A DNA stretch of 64,000 nucleotides from Snodgrassella sp. CFCC 13594 (lineage in GTDB: Bacteria; Pseudomonadota; Gammaproteobacteria; Burkholderiales; Neisseriaceae), in NCBI RefSeq assembly GCF_001590725.1, contig NZ_LQXR01000008.1, positions 1-64,000 of the forward strand. The letters are read 5' to 3'. The notes under the pieces are model-generated. The model saw only the letters and a list, made by a program, of their open reading frames with translations, made no database searches and had not been told where the DNA came from. The translations under genes were made by a program, and so were the position numbers. This document shows positions 24,431 to 33,046 of the stretch, piece by piece; within the stretch, counting starts at the first letter, position 1; the number at the start of each line of letters is the position of its first letter.

Positions 24431-24622
24431 TTAACACAAAGTGGTTTTTTCGGCATCTCTGCCGGTCGCTCGTTTATACCTATCATCAATAAATTTAAGT
24501 GCAAAAAAAGCGAGTTCTTGTGCTTTTGTGGGCTTTTCGTCTTCAGCTGTCGGGCCAGCGCCGCCAACTTTCACAAATACGCCGTTGTCTATGTCAATCA
24601 ATTCTATGGTTACGCGGGCCAT
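24431..24622 (-). CDS. Small early protein, unknown function
   Basis: A 63-residue protein, MARVTIELIDIDNGVFVKVG at the start, then PTKAQELAFFALKFIDDRYKR. The ATG at 24622 has GGAGG at ideal spacing, which decides against the longer reading to 24658. The N-terminal strands followed by a helix resemble small phage proteins annotated only as hypothetical. It sits between the DUF1281-like gene and HU in the early block. Confidence 0.7.
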   Translation of the reverse strand: MARVTIELIDIDNGVFVKVGGAGPTAEDEKPTKAQELAFFALKFIDDRYKRATGRDAEKTTLC

Positions 24623-24624
24623 AT

Positions 24625-25095
24625 CTAACCTCCAAAAGTGGGATAAAGGCACTCCCACCTATAATTTTCAAACGTGATTTCTTCAGCCTTGATTACCACG
24701 CCATTGATAATCTCAACATCAAGATTGAATTCCATACCGCTCTCAAAGCCGAAGAATTTAAAATTAATTTCATATTTTGCAGATAACCTTTTAAAGCCCT
24801 CGATGTCAAATACCCAAGCGCAATCGATTTTGTTAATCATTACGATGATAGAGTCATTATCTTCATCAAGCTCTATAAGCTCTGGCTGGCATTGAGCAAA
24901 GCAGCGCTGTGCGCCTTTCAGGCAGCCATCAGACAGGATGTACCCAGCCTGCGCGGGCACGTCTTTCTTTGTAACAATCAAATCGTTATACTCACCAATA
25001 GCATAGCTATACCCAGCAATACATTCGTTCATGTATTTCAAGACATTTTCTTTTTTACCGCGTATTTTCAGCGGACCTGTGCAGTAATTCGGCAT
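24625..25095 (-). CDS. YubB/DUF1281-like early protein, unknown function
   Basis: A 156-residue protein opening MPNYCTGPLKIRGKKENVLK, which resembles the ferredoxin-like YubB/DUF1281 N-terminus (MPNWC...). The rest alternates strands and acidic loops and has four or five Cys. I chose the ATG at 25095 because GGAGG (at the end of gam) is seven bases upstream; the alternative GTG at 25101 is poorly placed. It is poorer in G+C than gam, suggesting a different history. The family match is tentative. Confidence 0.65.
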   Translation of the reverse strand: MPNYCTGPLKIRGKKENVLKYMNECIAGYSYAIGEYNDLIVTKKDVPAQAGYILSDGCLKGAQRCFAQCQPELIELDEDNDSIIVMINKIDCAWVFDIEGFKRLSAKYEINFKFFGFESGMEFNLDVEIINGVVIKAEEITFENYRWECLYPTFGG

Positions 25096-25097
25096 AA

Positions 25098-25637
25098 TCA
25101 CACCTCCGGTAGTTCTTGGTTATGTGGTTCAATCATAAAGAATTCTTTACCCAGAACGATACTTAAACCCGGCACCGGTTTTTTAACAAACAAGTCGGCT
25201 TCATTGAGTATTGCGTCTTTGTTGATCTCTTTTTTTATGCGAATAAAGCGAGCCAACGCCTCGTTCTGCTCAAGCAGAGCCAACACGGCGTCTTGACCGC
25301 GAATGCTCACTTTGGGTGGGTTGCAGCGCCAAAATACTTTGCCTGTGATGAAGTCGGCGAACTTCACTTTGCCGCCCTCCGTGATTGAATCTCGGTTCGC
25401 AGTGCACCATGCGGTGATGCTTGACATCAATATTTCGATTTTTTCGTCATACGGCGCTACTTTTTCAGCCGTTGCTTTCTGCAACGCAGCGATCGAATCG
25501 TTCATTTCTGCTTGAATGCACGTTTTTTCGCGTGCTAAATCACCCAGTTCTTTTATCGCTGCAGTCACTTCATCGCGGGTTTGTGCCAGTGCAGGCGTAG
25601 CCTCGGTGCGGTGGCGGAGTTTCTGTTTTGCTGCCAT
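25098..25637 (-). CDS. gam: Host-nuclease inhibitor Gam (Mu Gam family)
   Basis: A 179-residue Mu Gam protein. It binds linear DNA ends and shields them from exonucleases, and is related to the eukaryotic Ku core. Visible are the N-terminal coiled coil (ELGDLAREKTCIQAEMND), then ITEGGKVKFADFITGKVFWR, the PPKVSIRG segment and a C-terminal PGLSIVLGKEFFMIEPH. The length is close to Mu Gam (174). It belongs to the early operon, as in Mu. Confidence 0.93.
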   Translation of the reverse strand: MAAKQKLRHRTEATPALAQTRDEVTAAIKELGDLAREKTCIQAEMNDSIAALQKATAEKVAPYDEKIEILMSSITAWCTANRDSITEGGKVKFADFITGKVFWRCNPPKVSIRGQDAVLALLEQNEALARFIRIKKEINKDAILNEADLFVKKPVPGLSIVLGKEFFMIEPHNQELPEV

Positions 25638-25638
25638 G

Positions 25639-26013
25639 TCATATTCCTTTTCGTGTTAAAACTTGATTAATAAGTGTTTGAATGCGTTGTAAATTGGCTT
25701 TTCCGTGCGCTTTTTGCTCTGGTGTTTGCCGCTTGTTGTGCTCCAATTTTTTAACCGCCGGGCGCTGCGGTATGCGTTCAATTAATGCTGCTGGCGGTGG
25801 CCACCGAGTTGCCTCTGCAGCCAAGGTGGCAAAGGCTTTATTGATGCGGCTTGCGTCCAGTTGCTCATCCCATGCGGCCGTGCGCTCGCTTAATGCCGTC
25901 ATCCAGCCCTGCGCCGTGGCTGTCAGTGCTTCGGCAGGCGGGGCGCCGGGCAAGCGCAGCGTGTACAGCAGCTGCAAGCCCGAAATGATTTCTTGCCTGA
26001 TAAATACCTTCAT
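25639..26013 (-). CDS. Conserved early phage protein, unknown function
   Basis: A 124-residue mostly helical protein. The middle reads RINKAFATLAAEATRWPPPAA and the C-terminus is basic (KKLEHNKRQTPEQKAHGKAN). The ATG overlaps the stop of the repaired upstream gene (ATGA), and it ends one base before gam. Replication-helper proteins of some phages have the WPPP-type turn, but I would not name a function. Confidence 0.65.
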   Translation of the reverse strand: MKVFIRQEIISGLQLLYTLRLPGAPPAEALTATAQGWMTALSERTAAWDEQLDASRINKAFATLAAEATRWPPPAALIERIPQRPAVKKLEHNKRQTPEQKAHGKANLQRIQTLINQVLTRKGI

Positions 26014-26476
26014 TTCATTTGCTCTAATGCTTTCAGACCGGCGACCATGCTGCTGTCTGCTTTAGTCTGCGCAGGTGCGGCATCAACAAACTGGCTGGTT
26101 TGGCCACGCCAGTGGCTCAAGACTTCATACAGATAGCCGTGGCTGATAGCGGTGTTTTTAGGCTGCCTGAATCACGTGCAGCAACACATTCGCCGAATGC
26201 CCAAGCCCATGCAGCCACCGGCGCATCAAACACTTTTCCGCCGCGCTGAATGCGCTGCGCCTGAATGTCGGGAAGTAGCTCGGCCATCAACTTGGCCATA
26301 CGTGCTTGTGACAAGACAGACTTTTCGGGACGAAACAAGCCTAGGTACATCACTAAGCCTTTAGTCATACCGCCGCCGATTTTTGCCAGCGCCCACAGCG
26401 CATTGCGGGCATCTTCATTGGCAATCAATGCGTCGAGGCTGTTTTCAGCACCACAGCACGGGCAGCGGACTTTCAT
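26010..26476 (-). CDS. Zinc-ribbon early protein, apparent single-base deletion
   Basis: Starts MKVRCPCCGAENSLDALI, a short Cys-rich (CPCC) N-terminus. The unbroken frame runs to 26117 (119 residues). One more T in the run at 26155-26159 would change the end to KNTAISHGYLYEVLSHWRGQT... and carry it to 26010. There its stop would overlap the next start as ATGA, matching the style of the operon and giving ~155 residues. I therefore think the shorter end is an error. An exact uptake 12-mer (26160-26171) sits beside the break. The function is unknown. Confidence 0.7.
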
Positions 26477-26670
26477 GGATACACCTGCTCAAGCTTATGT
26501 TTCATACGCAGCCTGACTTCTTTAAAGTCGTCGTCCAACTCAATACAATCCACATCATTTTTAAAAAGTCCAACGTCTGAAATTTCCACATCAAGATCGT
26601 CCTGCATGTAAGTAACAAGCGTGTCCAAAACATCATCAAATAGCGGGTGCTCGCGTGTCATTGGCCGCAT
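26473..26670 (-). CDS. Small acidic early protein, unknown function
   Basis: A 65-residue acidic protein, MRPMTREHPLFDDVLDTLVT at the start, with a cluster of Asp (QDDLDVEISD). The ATG at 26670 lies one base past the upstream stop; in-frame starts further up would overlap the DUF2786 gene. It ends overlapping the CPCC gene start (ATGA). I recognise no family. Confidence 0.6.
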   Translation of the reverse strand: MRPMTREHPLFDDVLDTLVTYMQDDLDVEISDVGLFKNDVDCIELDDDFKEVRLRMKHKLEQVYP

Positions 26671-26671
26671 C

Positions 26672-27373
26672 TCACACCCCCAATCTTTTCTGCTCTTCAC
26701 CACCATTCATGGCGTGATTTAGCTGCGCATCTTGGCCTTGTGCGTAGCCATTGGATCGGTCATATGCTGCGCTGTTTTTTACACTGCCTTTAACGTTTGA
26801 ACCACGGACTTTGGTCGGTTTCATTTCACCAAGTCGGGCAAAATATGAATCGAGTTTTTGTTGCTCTTCAAGCGTGTTTGCGAAGACCTCAACTTTATTC
26901 AGAACTGCGACCACCCAGCCTTCGCAAAATTGATCTGCTCTGTAGGTTTTATTCTTTGTAGAACGCACACGCTTCAGTTCAATAGCGATGTACTGCCGCC
27001 GCGCTGCCCGAATTTGTCGTAGTAATACTTCATAGGCATAGCTGGCCAGTTCCGGCTTCGGTGCCACGCCATAAAATTTGTAACTTGCGGTGTAACGGTT
27101 GGCTAGATAATCAAAATCCTTTTCAATATAACCACCGCAACCAAATGCCTTTTTGCACACATTGAACAAACCATGTTGCCAGCGTGGACACGCAACTGGC
27201 GTTTTCACACCAGCTTCTGTCACTTCTGATAGAACGACATCGAAGTCTGTTACGCCATGCTCACGCATCAATGCTTGCGCTTGTTTCAGCGCTTGCGCGG
27301 CCTCGTGTTCATTGGCTGATTTAGCCAGGCGCAAACACTTTTTGATTTTTTCCAGAGCAGTTTTCTTATCCAT
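26672..27373 (-). CDS. DUF2786-domain protein
   Basis: A 233-residue protein. Residues 1-50 are a DUF2786 domain (KIKKCLRLAKSANEHEAAQALKQA in pieces, then AQALMREHGV). A second conserved domain with RWQHGLFNVCKKAFGC and SYAYEVLLRQIRAARR follows. The C-terminus is Ser/Asn/Gly-rich. Such proteins are common in phages and islands without a proven role; a nucleic-acid-linked role is only a guess. One base separates it from the gene before. Confidence 0.78.
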   Translation of the reverse strand: MDKKTALEKIKKCLRLAKSANEHEAAQALKQAQALMREHGVTDFDVVLSEVTEAGVKTPVACPRWQHGLFNVCKKAFGCGGYIEKDFDYLANRYTASYKFYGVAPKPELASYAYEVLLRQIRAARRQYIAIELKRVRSTKNKTYRADQFCEGWVVAVLNKVEVFANTLEEQQKLDSYFARLGEMKPTKVRGSNVKGSVKNSAAYDRSNGYAQGQDAQLNHAMNGGEEQKRLGV

Positions 27374-27374
27374 C

Positions 27375-28112
27375 TCACGCCTCGACTTTCTTGTATCCGA
27401 ATGCGCTGGCGAAAAACGCGATTAATGCGGCCATGTGCGCTTGCTCAAGCACAATATCGTACTGGTCAACACTGATTTCACATGATCCATCACTAAACAA
27501 ACCAAAAAGCGGCGTGTTGTTTTCATTCAGCGAGTTTATGCACGGGGCAGGCTCTGGCTCGGCTGAAACGATATTTTGAGATGGGGCGTTATCTTCAGCA
27601 CCGGGCACCTCGTCATCTGTACAAAGCGTCGATAATATTGACAAAATACTGTCGGCTTCTTCTGGTGCCTCATCATCTACACACTGCTCCAATGTGCGTT
27701 GATACATGCCGCGTTCGGCGCGTTCGAGAATCCCTTGCTTTTCCATTTGTCTCAATAAGGCATAAATATTCACCTGGTGCTGTTTACCAAGGCTGTTAAT
27801 GATTAATGCAGGAGTAAATGCACCTTCAATTGACAATACATAACCACGGGCCTCCGCAACATCCCATTCAGGCAGCCCATCCTGTGTTGAAACTGGTTGC
27901 AGGATTTCAGGAGCAGGGGCAACGGCGTTCGATGGCAAGAAATACACAATCACACCTTCAACCATGTCGCTTTGAATCGTGCCCACATCCTCCATCTTGT
28001 CGAGTGCATCCATCACTAAGCCGTTGCGGATGCCAGTTTCTTTAATAATTTCCTTGGCCGTTTTTTGTGCGTTATCGGCCAGCGTGGCCAAGATGGTTTT
28101 ATTTACTTGCAT
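27375..28112 (-). CDS. Two-winged-helix early protein, unknown function
   Basis: A 245-residue protein with two winged-helix-like segments: residues 5-60 (TILATLADNAQKTAKEIIKE) and about 95-140 (INSLGKQHQVNIYALLRQME). A long acidic linker (DDEAPEEADS, ending near 205) and a conserved SVDQYDIVLEQAHMAALIAF end follow. It may regulate early genes or aid replication. It lies one base from each neighbour. Confidence 0.65.
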   Translation of the reverse strand: MQVNKTILATLADNAQKTAKEIIKETGIRNGLVMDALDKMEDVGTIQSDMVEGVIVYFLPSNAVAPAPEILQPVSTQDGLPEWDVAEARGYVLSIEGAFTPALIINSLGKQHQVNIYALLRQMEKQGILERAERGMYQRTLEQCVDDEAPEEADSILSILSTLCTDDEVPGAEDNAPSQNIVSAEPEPAPCINSLNENNTPLFGLFSDGSCEISVDQYDIVLEQAHMAALIAFFASAFGYKKVEA

Positions 28113-28113
28113 T

Positions 28114-28224
28114 TCAGTGACCCCATTTCATTAATAGCCAATCGATGTAAAAACAAACCAGTGTTGCCGAGCAAAACATCAAAATCAGCCAACCTAAAAC
28201 CAGTTTTAAAAGTGCTTTAATCAT
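28114..28224 (-). CDS. Tiny single-helix membrane protein
   Basis: A 36-residue protein: MIKALLK, then a hydrophobic helix (LVLGWLILMFCSATLVCFYI) and a short charged tail. The ATG at 28224 overlaps the upstream stop (ATGATTAA). Small early membrane proteins at this place in Mu include Kil, but nothing here proves toxicity. Confidence 0.55.
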   Translation of the reverse strand: MIKALLKLVLGWLILMFCSATLVCFYIDWLLMKWGH

Positions 28225-28435
28225 GGCTTTGCTCCCTGTTACCGCCGTCCCAGTTATCGGTCGGAGCAACATAGTTTTTCCCGCCCGGCAAAAAATCAGC
28301 GACATTGCTTAAACGCCGGGTTGGCTGGTTGCTTGCACCCCTGCGATGCCGAGCATTAATGCGGCGGCGCTGGCGCTGCGCCCACTCGCCCGGGCTGATA
28401 TTGCGTATCAAAGTGGTTGAATGGCGGCGTCTCAT
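28217..28435 (-). CDS. Small Arg-rich early protein
   Basis: A 72-residue strongly basic protein (MRRRHSTTLIRNIS..., QRQRRRINARHRRG). It is coupled to both neighbours by overlapping stop/start codons. The composition suggests nucleic-acid or membrane contact. I recognise no family. Confidence 0.55.
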   Translation of the reverse strand: MRRRHSTTLIRNISPGEWAQRQRRRINARHRRGASNQPTRRLSNVADFLPGGKNYVAPTDNWDGGNREQSHD

Positions 28436-28677
28436 GGCTGCACCTCTGCATCACCCAATGTTTTTTCAGCATCCGGCATGGCGGCGTATGCGCGCTCTGT
28501 TGCACGGACTTGAGCAGCCGCTTCGGCATCAAGCCGCGCCATAATCGCGGATGGCGTCTCTGTGCGCGGGTACGCAGCGGCTGGTTGCGGCTCACAAGCT
28601 GTGGGGGTAGCGCTCAACAGCAAAGCAATGGGCAGTGCGCCAAGCCAGTACCACATGCGGTGTTGATTGGTTGTCAT
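28432..28677 (-). CDS. Small exported or membrane-anchored early protein
   Basis: An 81-residue protein. MTTNQHRMWYWLGALPIALL and the next few residues form a signal-like hydrophobic segment ending near CEPQ, a possible but non-canonical lipobox (SATPTAC). The remainder is an Ala/Glu helix (ARLDAEAAAQVRATERAYAA). The ATG at 28677 has GGGAGAAA upstream. The function is unknown. Confidence 0.6.
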   Translation of the reverse strand: MTTNQHRMWYWLGALPIALLLSATPTACEPQPAAAYPRTETPSAIMARLDAEAAAQVRATERAYAAMPDAEKTLGDAEVQP

Positions 28678-28991
28678 GATTTTTCTCCCTCTGGGCGCAT
28701 CGGGCAGCGCAGGCAAGCGCGCCAATGTTCCATCTTGATCGGGTTATGGGTCGGGGCTTTGGCCAGCGCATGGGCTTTGCAATCCGCAGGGGTAATGACA
28801 CGCTGCTCAAACGGGCATTCAACCTGGCCAAACACTTCAAGCACCCGTTCAGCCACTTTGTCAGTTTTGCCTTGATACTTGCCGTTGAGCACCAGGCTTA
28901 CGGTGGCTCGGCTGTAACCCAGTTTTTCAGCAACTTCACGCGGTGAAGTACGGGCAACGGCGCTTTCTAAAATGTTTAACCAATTACTCAC
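28674..28991 (-). CDS. HTH DNA-binding early regulator
   Basis: A 105-residue protein starting at GTG 28991 (GTGAGTAA overlap with the gene before). Residues ~10-50 are a LacI/Cro-like HTH: TSPREVAEKLGYSRATVSLVLNG is split across helices 1-3. The C-terminal third has a four-Cys pattern (CPFEQ, ADCKAH, CLRCPM) that could bind zinc. A control function in the early-to-replication switch is plausible. Confidence 0.72.
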   Translation of the reverse strand: MSNWLNILESAVARTSPREVAEKLGYSRATVSLVLNGKYQGKTDKVAERVLEVFGQVECPFEQRVITPADCKAHALAKAPTHNPIKMEHWRACLRCPMRPEGEKS

Positions 28992-29544
28992 GATCCGGCA
29001 CCTCCCGAGCCATAATTTCATCCAGATTTGGGTCGTAAACCTCTTTCACACGCATGATTTGCGGTGGTTTCGGGCCGGTATTGCGCACCAGTGTGTACAA
29101 CGGGCGGGCGTACGATCCGCTGCGCTTCAGGTAGCCTGCAGGTTCAATGGCCTTGATGTAGCTTGCCACCGTCTCTGGTTTGGCAAATTTGGCTACGTGT
29201 GCGGCCAGTTCTTCGCGTGTAAACGTTTTCAGAATCCGTATTGCTTGCCAGATCGCTTCATTCGCACCCGTGGCCACAATTAATGACCCATTAGCGGAAA
29301 AGCGTGGCGCGTCAATACCAGCATCCTTGATTAGTTGCCATTTGCTTGACTGGCCCCTTTGCATCTGATGTTTGATAACATAGCCAGCAGCAGCAAGGTG
29401 GCGCAGGTAGCGGTCATCGATGCTGTCAGCGCCCACTCCGAGCTCTAAGGCCATCATGTTTCTTGCAATGGGCTGATTTAGATTTTTTCGCAGTAGCGCA
29501 TACATGCGCTGGCAGATAGTCGGTTGCGGTTTTGTTAGTTCCAT
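28984..29544 (-). CDS. Tandem winged-helix early protein
   Basis: A 186-residue protein with two predicted winged-helix units, about 10-60 (RMYALLRKNLNQPIARNMMA) and 100-150 (ILKTFTREELAAHVAKFAKP), joined by a basic linker. The last 30 residues read VKEVYDPNLDEIMAREVPDR. It follows muB after 15 bases. Similar unnamed genes follow muB in other Neisseriaceae Mu-like prophages, as far as I recall. Confidence 0.65.
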   Translation of the reverse strand: MELTKPQPTICQRMYALLRKNLNQPIARNMMALELGVGADSIDDRYLRHLAAAGYVIKHQMQRGQSSKWQLIKDAGIDAPRFSANGSLIVATGANEAIWQAIRILKTFTREELAAHVAKFAKPETVASYIKAIEPAGYLKRSGSYARPLYTLVRNTGPKPPQIMRVKEVYDPNLDEIMAREVPDRE

Positions 29545-29559
29545 TTCCGTATCCTTAGC

Positions 29560-30270
29560 TCAGGCTGCGTTTTGGGGCTTCGCTTGATACAGCGCCGTTC
29601 GATCAAGGTCGTTGAGTGTCATGTTCGTAATGCCGCGCACCATCGCGTTCTCGGCAATGTTCACCAGGTTGACTGTTACTCGGCGCACGGAGCCATGGCT
29701 CAAAGCAACAAGCTCTTTCAATACCGGCTCTTCAATTTCCAAATTAGGCGCGTAGATTTCAGCCAGCAGTTGCGCATCGCCCAAGCTGACGGGTTGAGCA
29801 GGTACCCAATTCAAAACGCGGCCGTGGAAGCGCTCAAATTTTTTCAATTTATTCGGCAGCATTTCTTCGCCAACGAGCATCAGCGGCGCCTGGCTACCTT
29901 CATAAATATCGCGTAGCAACTCAACCATGCCTGCTTTGGTCACTGCAAAATCCGCTTCGTCAATGATGAGTGGGCGTTGGCTCGCAGCCAGCTGCTCACA
30001 AATCACATCAAGGCTGGCTGAAACGGTGCGGGCTGCCTGAAGCGACATTTCTGAACAGATTTTTTCCAGCAAGGTTTTTTTGCTCCACGCGCTGCGCATT
30101 TGTACGTAATAAGCGCGGGTTTCAATGGCCACAGCCACGGTTGTGGTGGTTTTGCCAAATCCACTGGGGCCGTAATAAACACCTAAGCCAGGCAAACCAT
30201 CCTGCCGATTAATCAGGCGCTCCATGGCGACGCTTACTAGGTTTAGGTTGTTGATTGGTGCGACTTTCAT
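29560..30270 (-). CDS. MuB-like AAA+ ATPase, transposition target selector
   Basis: A 236-residue ATPase with Walker A GPSGFGKTT (from residue 34) and Walker B PLIIDEAD (Asp104). It binds target DNA as ATP filaments, delivers targets to the transposase and gives target immunity. I chose the ATG at 30270 (GAGGAAATTGTA upstream). It is shorter than Mu B (312) because the N-terminal HTH part is absent, the form common in this phage branch. It lies 65 bases after muA. Confidence 0.9.
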   Translation of the reverse strand: MKVAPINNLNLVSVAMERLINRQDGLPGLGVYYGPSGFGKTTTTVAVAIETRAYYVQMRSAWSKKTLLEKICSEMSLQAARTVSASLDVICEQLAASQRPLIIDEADFAVTKAGMVELLRDIYEGSQAPLMLVGEEMLPNKLKKFERFHGRVLNWVPAQPVSLGDAQLLAEIYAPNLEIEEPVLKELVALSHGSVRRVTVNLVNIAENAMVRGITNMTLNDLDRTALYQAKPQNAA

Positions 30271-30335
30271 TACAATTTCCTCGTAGTATTGAGATGTTGC
30301 TTGTCTCGGCACGGGCGGCCACCCGTGCCACCCAT

Positions 30336-32504
30336 TTACATGCTGTGAGCACGTTTGCTCATAGCTTTGTATTCGTGGCTGTTGGGATACATCTGCACCC
30401 AGCGGGCGGCTTGTTCAGGCAGCCCAGCTTGATTTTTAATGCGTTCAAATAGCGCAAAACGGTCGGCGGATTCTGTAGGTACTGACCACGCGGCTTGTTC
30501 TTCGATTAATTCCGCTTTTTGCACTTCTTTTGTCACCACAGCGTCAACCGTGTCGTTGTGTTGGCGCATCGATAGCCGGGCTTTCTCGCCCTGCTCGGCT
30601 AGTTTGTCCATGTCGATGGTGATGCCACCCATGTTCACACTGCTGGCTTGGTGCTCGATGTAACGCTGTGGACGCGCGGCTTCTGCGGTGGCTTGTTTCA
30701 CGCCCAAGCGCCGCAGCTGTGCATCAACCCGTTTGTCTTTGGCTTGATCGCGCACGCTCACAGGCATGTAATCAATATTGTTGCCATTCCATTCCGCGCG
30801 GCAGATTAAGCGACCAAGGTCGTCATAAACCCACACATGATTCGCATCGTGGATGTCATAAGCCACGCGCACGGTGTCGCCGTTGTATTCGTCAAGTGAT
30901 TGGCTGAAATAGCGGTTGTTTTGTAAGAACACACAACCACGCTGTACCGTGCGCATTTGTTGCGGCAAGAAAAGTTGGTATTTTTCGTCATCGGCGATTT
31001 TGATAATCTGCGCACCTTGTTCCACTTTCAGCGCCCACATTTCATTGGGTGTCATGTGGCGGCGTTTGCCATTCACATCCAAAATCTTTGGCAGGCTGCT
31101 GTGCGGGCGGTTGTTGTATTGCGCAACATGCCATTCACAGAACGCCACAAATTCCCGAAAATCTAGAATCAAATTTGGGTTGAGCGACTGGATATTGGCT
31201 AAAGCGGGCACATTTTTTAAGTTCATGCCCTTTTTTAAAAGCCCGCGTGTGGTTTTGTGCACCAGCTGTTTGGCTTGCGGGTCCATCAGCTCGCCCATAT
31301 ACGTTTGCAGGCTTTGCGCCGCTTTCACCCAAACGGTTTTATGCAAATGCTCGATCACCCCGCGTGCTTGCGAACTGTAGGCAAGCGAATGAACCATTGA
31401 TGTACCAATGCGGCCCATTAAGCCAATGGCTTCATCCGCCATCATGTGGTTGCGGTAGCCGCCGCCGTTATCGACATAGAATAGAGCCGGTACCCCATTG
31501 GTTTCGCAAGCGTGGCTAATGGCGGCCAATACGGCAGTACCGCTTTCGGCCAAATCCACACTGAAGCCAACAATCTTGCGTGTGGCCACATCAGCAATGG
31601 TGGTGATTTCAGGTCGGAATGGCTTGCCGCTGTCTGGGTGCAGCACTTCAGCATCAAACGTGTGACCATCACAGGTGTAGATTTCCGTTGGCTCTAAGTG
31701 CAAAAATTCGCGCACTTTGTATGGTTTCAGGTATTTGATTTCACGTTCGCCAATCCGGCCTTTTTGCTTGCTGACATTGCCCAGCTTCTGCACAAACCGG
31801 TAGCATTGCCATGGGCTGGGCAGTTTTGCCATCGGATGAGTCTGCAAGAACGCTTGGGCAAATTGCTCATACGCATGCTGATGGCTCACTTTTTGTGGCA
31901 CTTGATAGAATTTCAGGTATAGCGGCGCCCATTCAGGCAGGCTCATATCGGCTTGTTTGATTTTGGGTGCCAAATGATCGCGGTTGGCAAACCAGCGTTT
32001 AATCGTGCGCAGGCTGGGCAACTCTCCTGTTGCGCCTCGCTCGTCTCGGGCCAATTCAAACAACCGTGCAAGCTGCTCAAAACCAACCATGCGTGCGTTG
32101 GTTAAAACGGTTTTAATCGCGTGTTCTTTTGCGCAGCCGGTTTGGCCCACAATGTTGTCGATAGTGGTCAAGACACCCATTCGGGCTGATTCAACTTGGC
32201 GTTGCCGATCCGTCAGGGGGACGGCAACGGATTTGATGTCAGCATCAGACAATGCAGGCATCGGTGCTGGTGCTGTTTCGGCAAGCAGTTGCGCGGTCTG
32301 CTTTGCACGGATGGCTGCCTGAATATCGGCAGGCAGCTGCGACACAACAAATACTTTGCGTTTACCACCGCGTGCTTGCCCGGGTATGTTTTCAAATAGC
32401 CATTGATCACGTCTCGCGATATGCTCAATACCTTGTTTGCTTTTGGGCAAATCAGGCAGCCTCAAATCAGCAAGTTCAGCAGACGTTAAATATAGGTTAC
32501 TCAT
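30336..32504 (-). CDS. MuA-like DDE transposase
   Basis: A 722-residue transposase. The N-terminal Mu DNA-binding domain (LTSAELADLRLPDLPKSKQG) is followed by helical end-binding domains, an RNase H-like core with Asp279 (TCDGHTFD), Asp345 (YVDNGGGY) and Glu385 (GVIEHLHKTVW), then a beta domain and a C-terminal MuB-contact tail. It cuts and joins phage ends for integration and replicative transposition. The ATG at 32504 overlaps the upstream stop. All three catalytic residues are present. Confidence 0.95.
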   Translation of the reverse strand: MSNLYLTSAELADLRLPDLPKSKQGIEHIARRDQWLFENIPGQARGGKRKVFVVSQLPADIQAAIRAKQTAQLLAETAPAPMPALSDADIKSVAVPLTDRQRQVESARMGVLTTIDNIVGQTGCAKEHAIKTVLTNARMVGFEQLARLFELARDERGATGELPSLRTIKRWFANRDHLAPKIKQADMSLPEWAPLYLKFYQVPQKVSHQHAYEQFAQAFLQTHPMAKLPSPWQCYRFVQKLGNVSKQKGRIGEREIKYLKPYKVREFLHLEPTEIYTCDGHTFDAEVLHPDSGKPFRPEITTIADVATRKIVGFSVDLAESGTAVLAAISHACETNGVPALFYVDNGGGYRNHMMADEAIGLMGRIGTSMVHSLAYSSQARGVIEHLHKTVWVKAAQSLQTYMGELMDPQAKQLVHKTTRGLLKKGMNLKNVPALANIQSLNPNLILDFREFVAFCEWHVAQYNNRPHSSLPKILDVNGKRRHMTPNEMWALKVEQGAQIIKIADDEKYQLFLPQQMRTVQRGCVFLQNNRYFSQSLDEYNGDTVRVAYDIHDANHVWVYDDLGRLICRAEWNGNNIDYMPVSVRDQAKDKRVDAQLRRLGVKQATAEAARPQRYIEHQASSVNMGGITIDMDKLAEQGEKARLSMRQHNDTVDAVVTKEVQKAELIEEQAAWSVPTESADRFALFERIKNQAGLPEQAARWVQMYPNSHEYKAMSKRAHSM

Positions 32505-32985
32505 CATTACCCCCGTCGAATCCAAGCTCAGGAGTTTCATGACGCTTCACGTTCTCGCGCTGGTACACCAATGCAGATAAGCTTTCATTGATACCAGCGA
32601 TGGTTTCATCTGCCTCGGTTTTGCCCTCATTAAATGAAGCAATCAAGGCAACAACTTGAGCAAGCTGTGTTTGCAATTGCACCAAATCAGTCACGCTGCA
32701 TTTGCTGCCGCGCGGGATGTCGATCACCACTTTATGGCCGTGAAACACGCACAAATATTCGCTAATGAATTGAGAGCCGGTGAGGTGCTCATATTGAATA
32801 AGCTTATTAAGAGGCATCGTGCCGTCTATCATCCATCTGCGAAGCGTTTTGTATTCCACACCCATTAATTCGCACACTTTTTTGCTCGGCATGCGGTGCT
32901 GATCAGCCCATACTTCGGACAACTCAATGGCATGATCAAAGCTCATGGCCTTAGTGTTTTTGGTGATTCGGCTGTTTTTTCTCAT
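32497..32985 (-). CDS. Early regulator with HTH, between ner and muA
   Basis: About 162 residues. A central HTH (KKVCELMGVEYKTLRRWM) lies near residue 40, and the C-terminal half is a coiled coil (QLQTQLAQVVALIASF) ending in an acidic tail. The start could be ATG 32985 or 32946 (AAGG upstream); the frame opens farther but only with a TTG. It overlaps the transposase start. It resembles small DNA-binding proteins next to ner in Neisseria Mu-like phages; the exact role is unknown. Confidence 0.7.
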   Translation of the reverse strand: MRKNSRITKNTKAMSFDHAIELSEVWADQHRMPSKKVCELMGVEYKTLRRWMIDGTMPLNKLIQYEHLTGSQFISEYLCVFHGHKVVIDIPRGSKCSVTDLVQLQTQLAQVVALIASFNEGKTEADETIAGINESLSALVYQRENVKRHETPELGFDGGNDE

Positions 32986-33046
32986 GGCGTTTTCAACATG
33001 AATGCGATTTTTAAAAAGTGCATTTATATGGTTTTGCAATTAAACT

